Of a stretch of 14,504 nt of DNA, positions 13,830-14,504 are shown piece by piece. How positions within the stretch are numbered: the stretch's first letter is position 1; each line of letters starts with the position of its first letter. The notes below the pieces were generated by a model. It made no database searches, was not told the origin of the DNA, and saw nothing but the letters and a program-made list of their open reading frames with translations. A program made the translations under genes and the position numbers. The stretch is from an uncultured Desulfuromonadales bacterium (GTDB taxonomy: Bacteria > Desulfobacterota > Desulfuromonadia > Desulfuromonadales > Geopsychrobacteraceae): the NCBI GenBank assembly GCA_947259685.1, contig CAMYNC010000157.1, positions 1-14,504 of the forward strand, read 5' to 3'.

Positions 13830-14504
13830 ATGAAGTTTGTTCGTGAACCACTGGTTCATTTTCTGATTATCGGCGCGGTCCTCTTTGTCCTTTACGGCCT
13901 TTGGGGTCAGCAGGACGCCGAAGAGAATGAACGGACCATCACCATCACCACCGGTGAGGTCGCCTGGCTGGCCGATGCCTGGGAAAAGCGCTGGAACCGG
14001 CCACCGACCGCAGAGGAAAAACAGGGCCTTGTCGATCAATATCTTCGCGAGATGATCCTCTATCGGGAAGCGGTTGCCATGGGCCTTGATCGCGACGACT
14101 CCGTTATCCGCCGCCGGTTAGCGCAAAAGCTCGAATTTCTCTCGCAGGATTTGATCACTCCACAGCCTCCCACAGATGAGGAGCTTCAAGCCTATTTTGC
14201 AGAGCACATGGATCGCTATGAGATCCCCGCGCTCATCACCATGACCCATGTCTTTATCGACCCGGACCTGCGCGGTGACAAAACTCTTAAAGATGCCGAG
14301 GTCATCAAAACACAACTGATACAACTGAATGAACCTCCCCAGGACGCACAGTCCTTTGGGGACACTTTCATGTTGCAAAGCTATTACCCGGAACGCTCCG
14401 AGGCAGAGCTGTTGAAACTCTTCGGCAGCGGCTTTGCAAAATCGGTGTTTGAACTAGAGCCGCAGCAGTGGCACGGCCCGGTGCTGTCCGGTTACGGCAC
14501 CCAC
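13830..14504 (+). CDS. Membrane-anchored SurA/PpiC-like peptidyl-prolyl cis-trans isomerase, 5' part
   Basis: 225 codons are open to the right edge, so the gene is incomplete. The N-terminus MKFVREPLVHFLIIGAVLFV contains one hydrophobic helix (about 9-25) without a cleavage motif, so the protein is anchored with its bulk in the periplasm. After it comes a SurA-N-like helical segment (TGEVAWLADAWEKRW ... EEKQGLVDQYLREMILYREAVAMGLD), then the start of a parvulin-like region (ITMTHVFID, near 153-161). The family assists folding of exported proteins, sometimes with isomerase activity. It sits 78 bp after two secreted DUF3604 genes on the same strand, which suggests it is their dedicated folding factor (inference). 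The ribosome binding site is weak (GAGCGAG). The catalytic domain cannot be fully judged here. Confidence 0.8.
   Translation, partial: MKFVREPLVHFLIIGAVLFVLYGLWGQQDAEENERTITITTGEVAWLADAWEKRWNRPPTAEEKQGLVDQYLREMILYREAVAMGLDRDDSVIRRRLAQKLEFLSQDLITPQPPTDEELQAYFAEHMDRYEIPALITMTHVFIDPDLRGDKTLKDAEVIKTQLIQLNEPPQDAQSFGDTFMLQSYYPERSEAELLKLFGSGFAKSVFELEPQQWHGPVLSGYGTH

Overview
The window looks like part of a chromosome from a mesophilic, probably Gram-negative bacterium of moderate GC. The proteins recall Desulfuromonadales/Desulfobacterota relatives (Geobacter-Desulfuromonas-Pelobacter type), chiefly the IHF-alpha and UmuD/UmuC versions. That placement is an inference from remembered protein families and was not computed. 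There are no rRNA or tRNA genes, no CRISPR array, and no transposase or integrase. The window does have accessory character: a MITE-like repeat, a gene with a recent internal duplication, a truncated paralogue and a decaying reading frame.

Left part (1-5350, mostly plus strand). The 3' end of a thiolase gene is followed by a hairpin. Next comes a solo ParA-like ATPase carrying an exact in-frame 63-bp tandem duplication, then a roughly 185-bp inverted-repeat-bounded element and an alpha/beta hydrolase. An error-prone DNA polymerase V operon (umuD-umuC, overlapping by 4 bp) follows behind palindromic promoter DNA. A short IHF-alpha-like gene lacking the last part of the protein ends this block at a strong bidirectional terminator.

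Middle (5350-6960). A convergent HU gene lies on the minus strand. Beyond it are a minus-strand open frame with a CxxC motif but no good start, a 77-residue hypothetical protein, and two strong hairpins. After these comes about 500 bp without an intact gene. That stretch holds a near-consensus promoter with a strong ribosome binding site leading to only five codons, and a 66-codon frame interrupted by one TGA.

Right part (6976-14504). A large MalT/LuxR-type ATP-dependent regulator is followed on the same strand by two tandem paralogous exported DUF3604 proteins. The 5' end of a membrane-anchored SurA/PpiC-like peptidyl-prolyl isomerase comes next and runs off the window. Both DUF3604 proteins carry His/Asp/Glu motifs arranged like a PHP-type metallohydrolase. 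The simplest reading is a regulated export module: the STAND regulator senses a ligand and drives two periplasmic metalloproteins, while the anchored isomerase helps them fold. The junction between the two DUF3604 genes holds a 14-bp hairpin with a GNRA loop that covers one ribosome binding site, followed by a 15-bp duplication that supplies a second, free one. This locus is the best candidate here for an uncharacterised system; its substrate cannot be read from the sequence.
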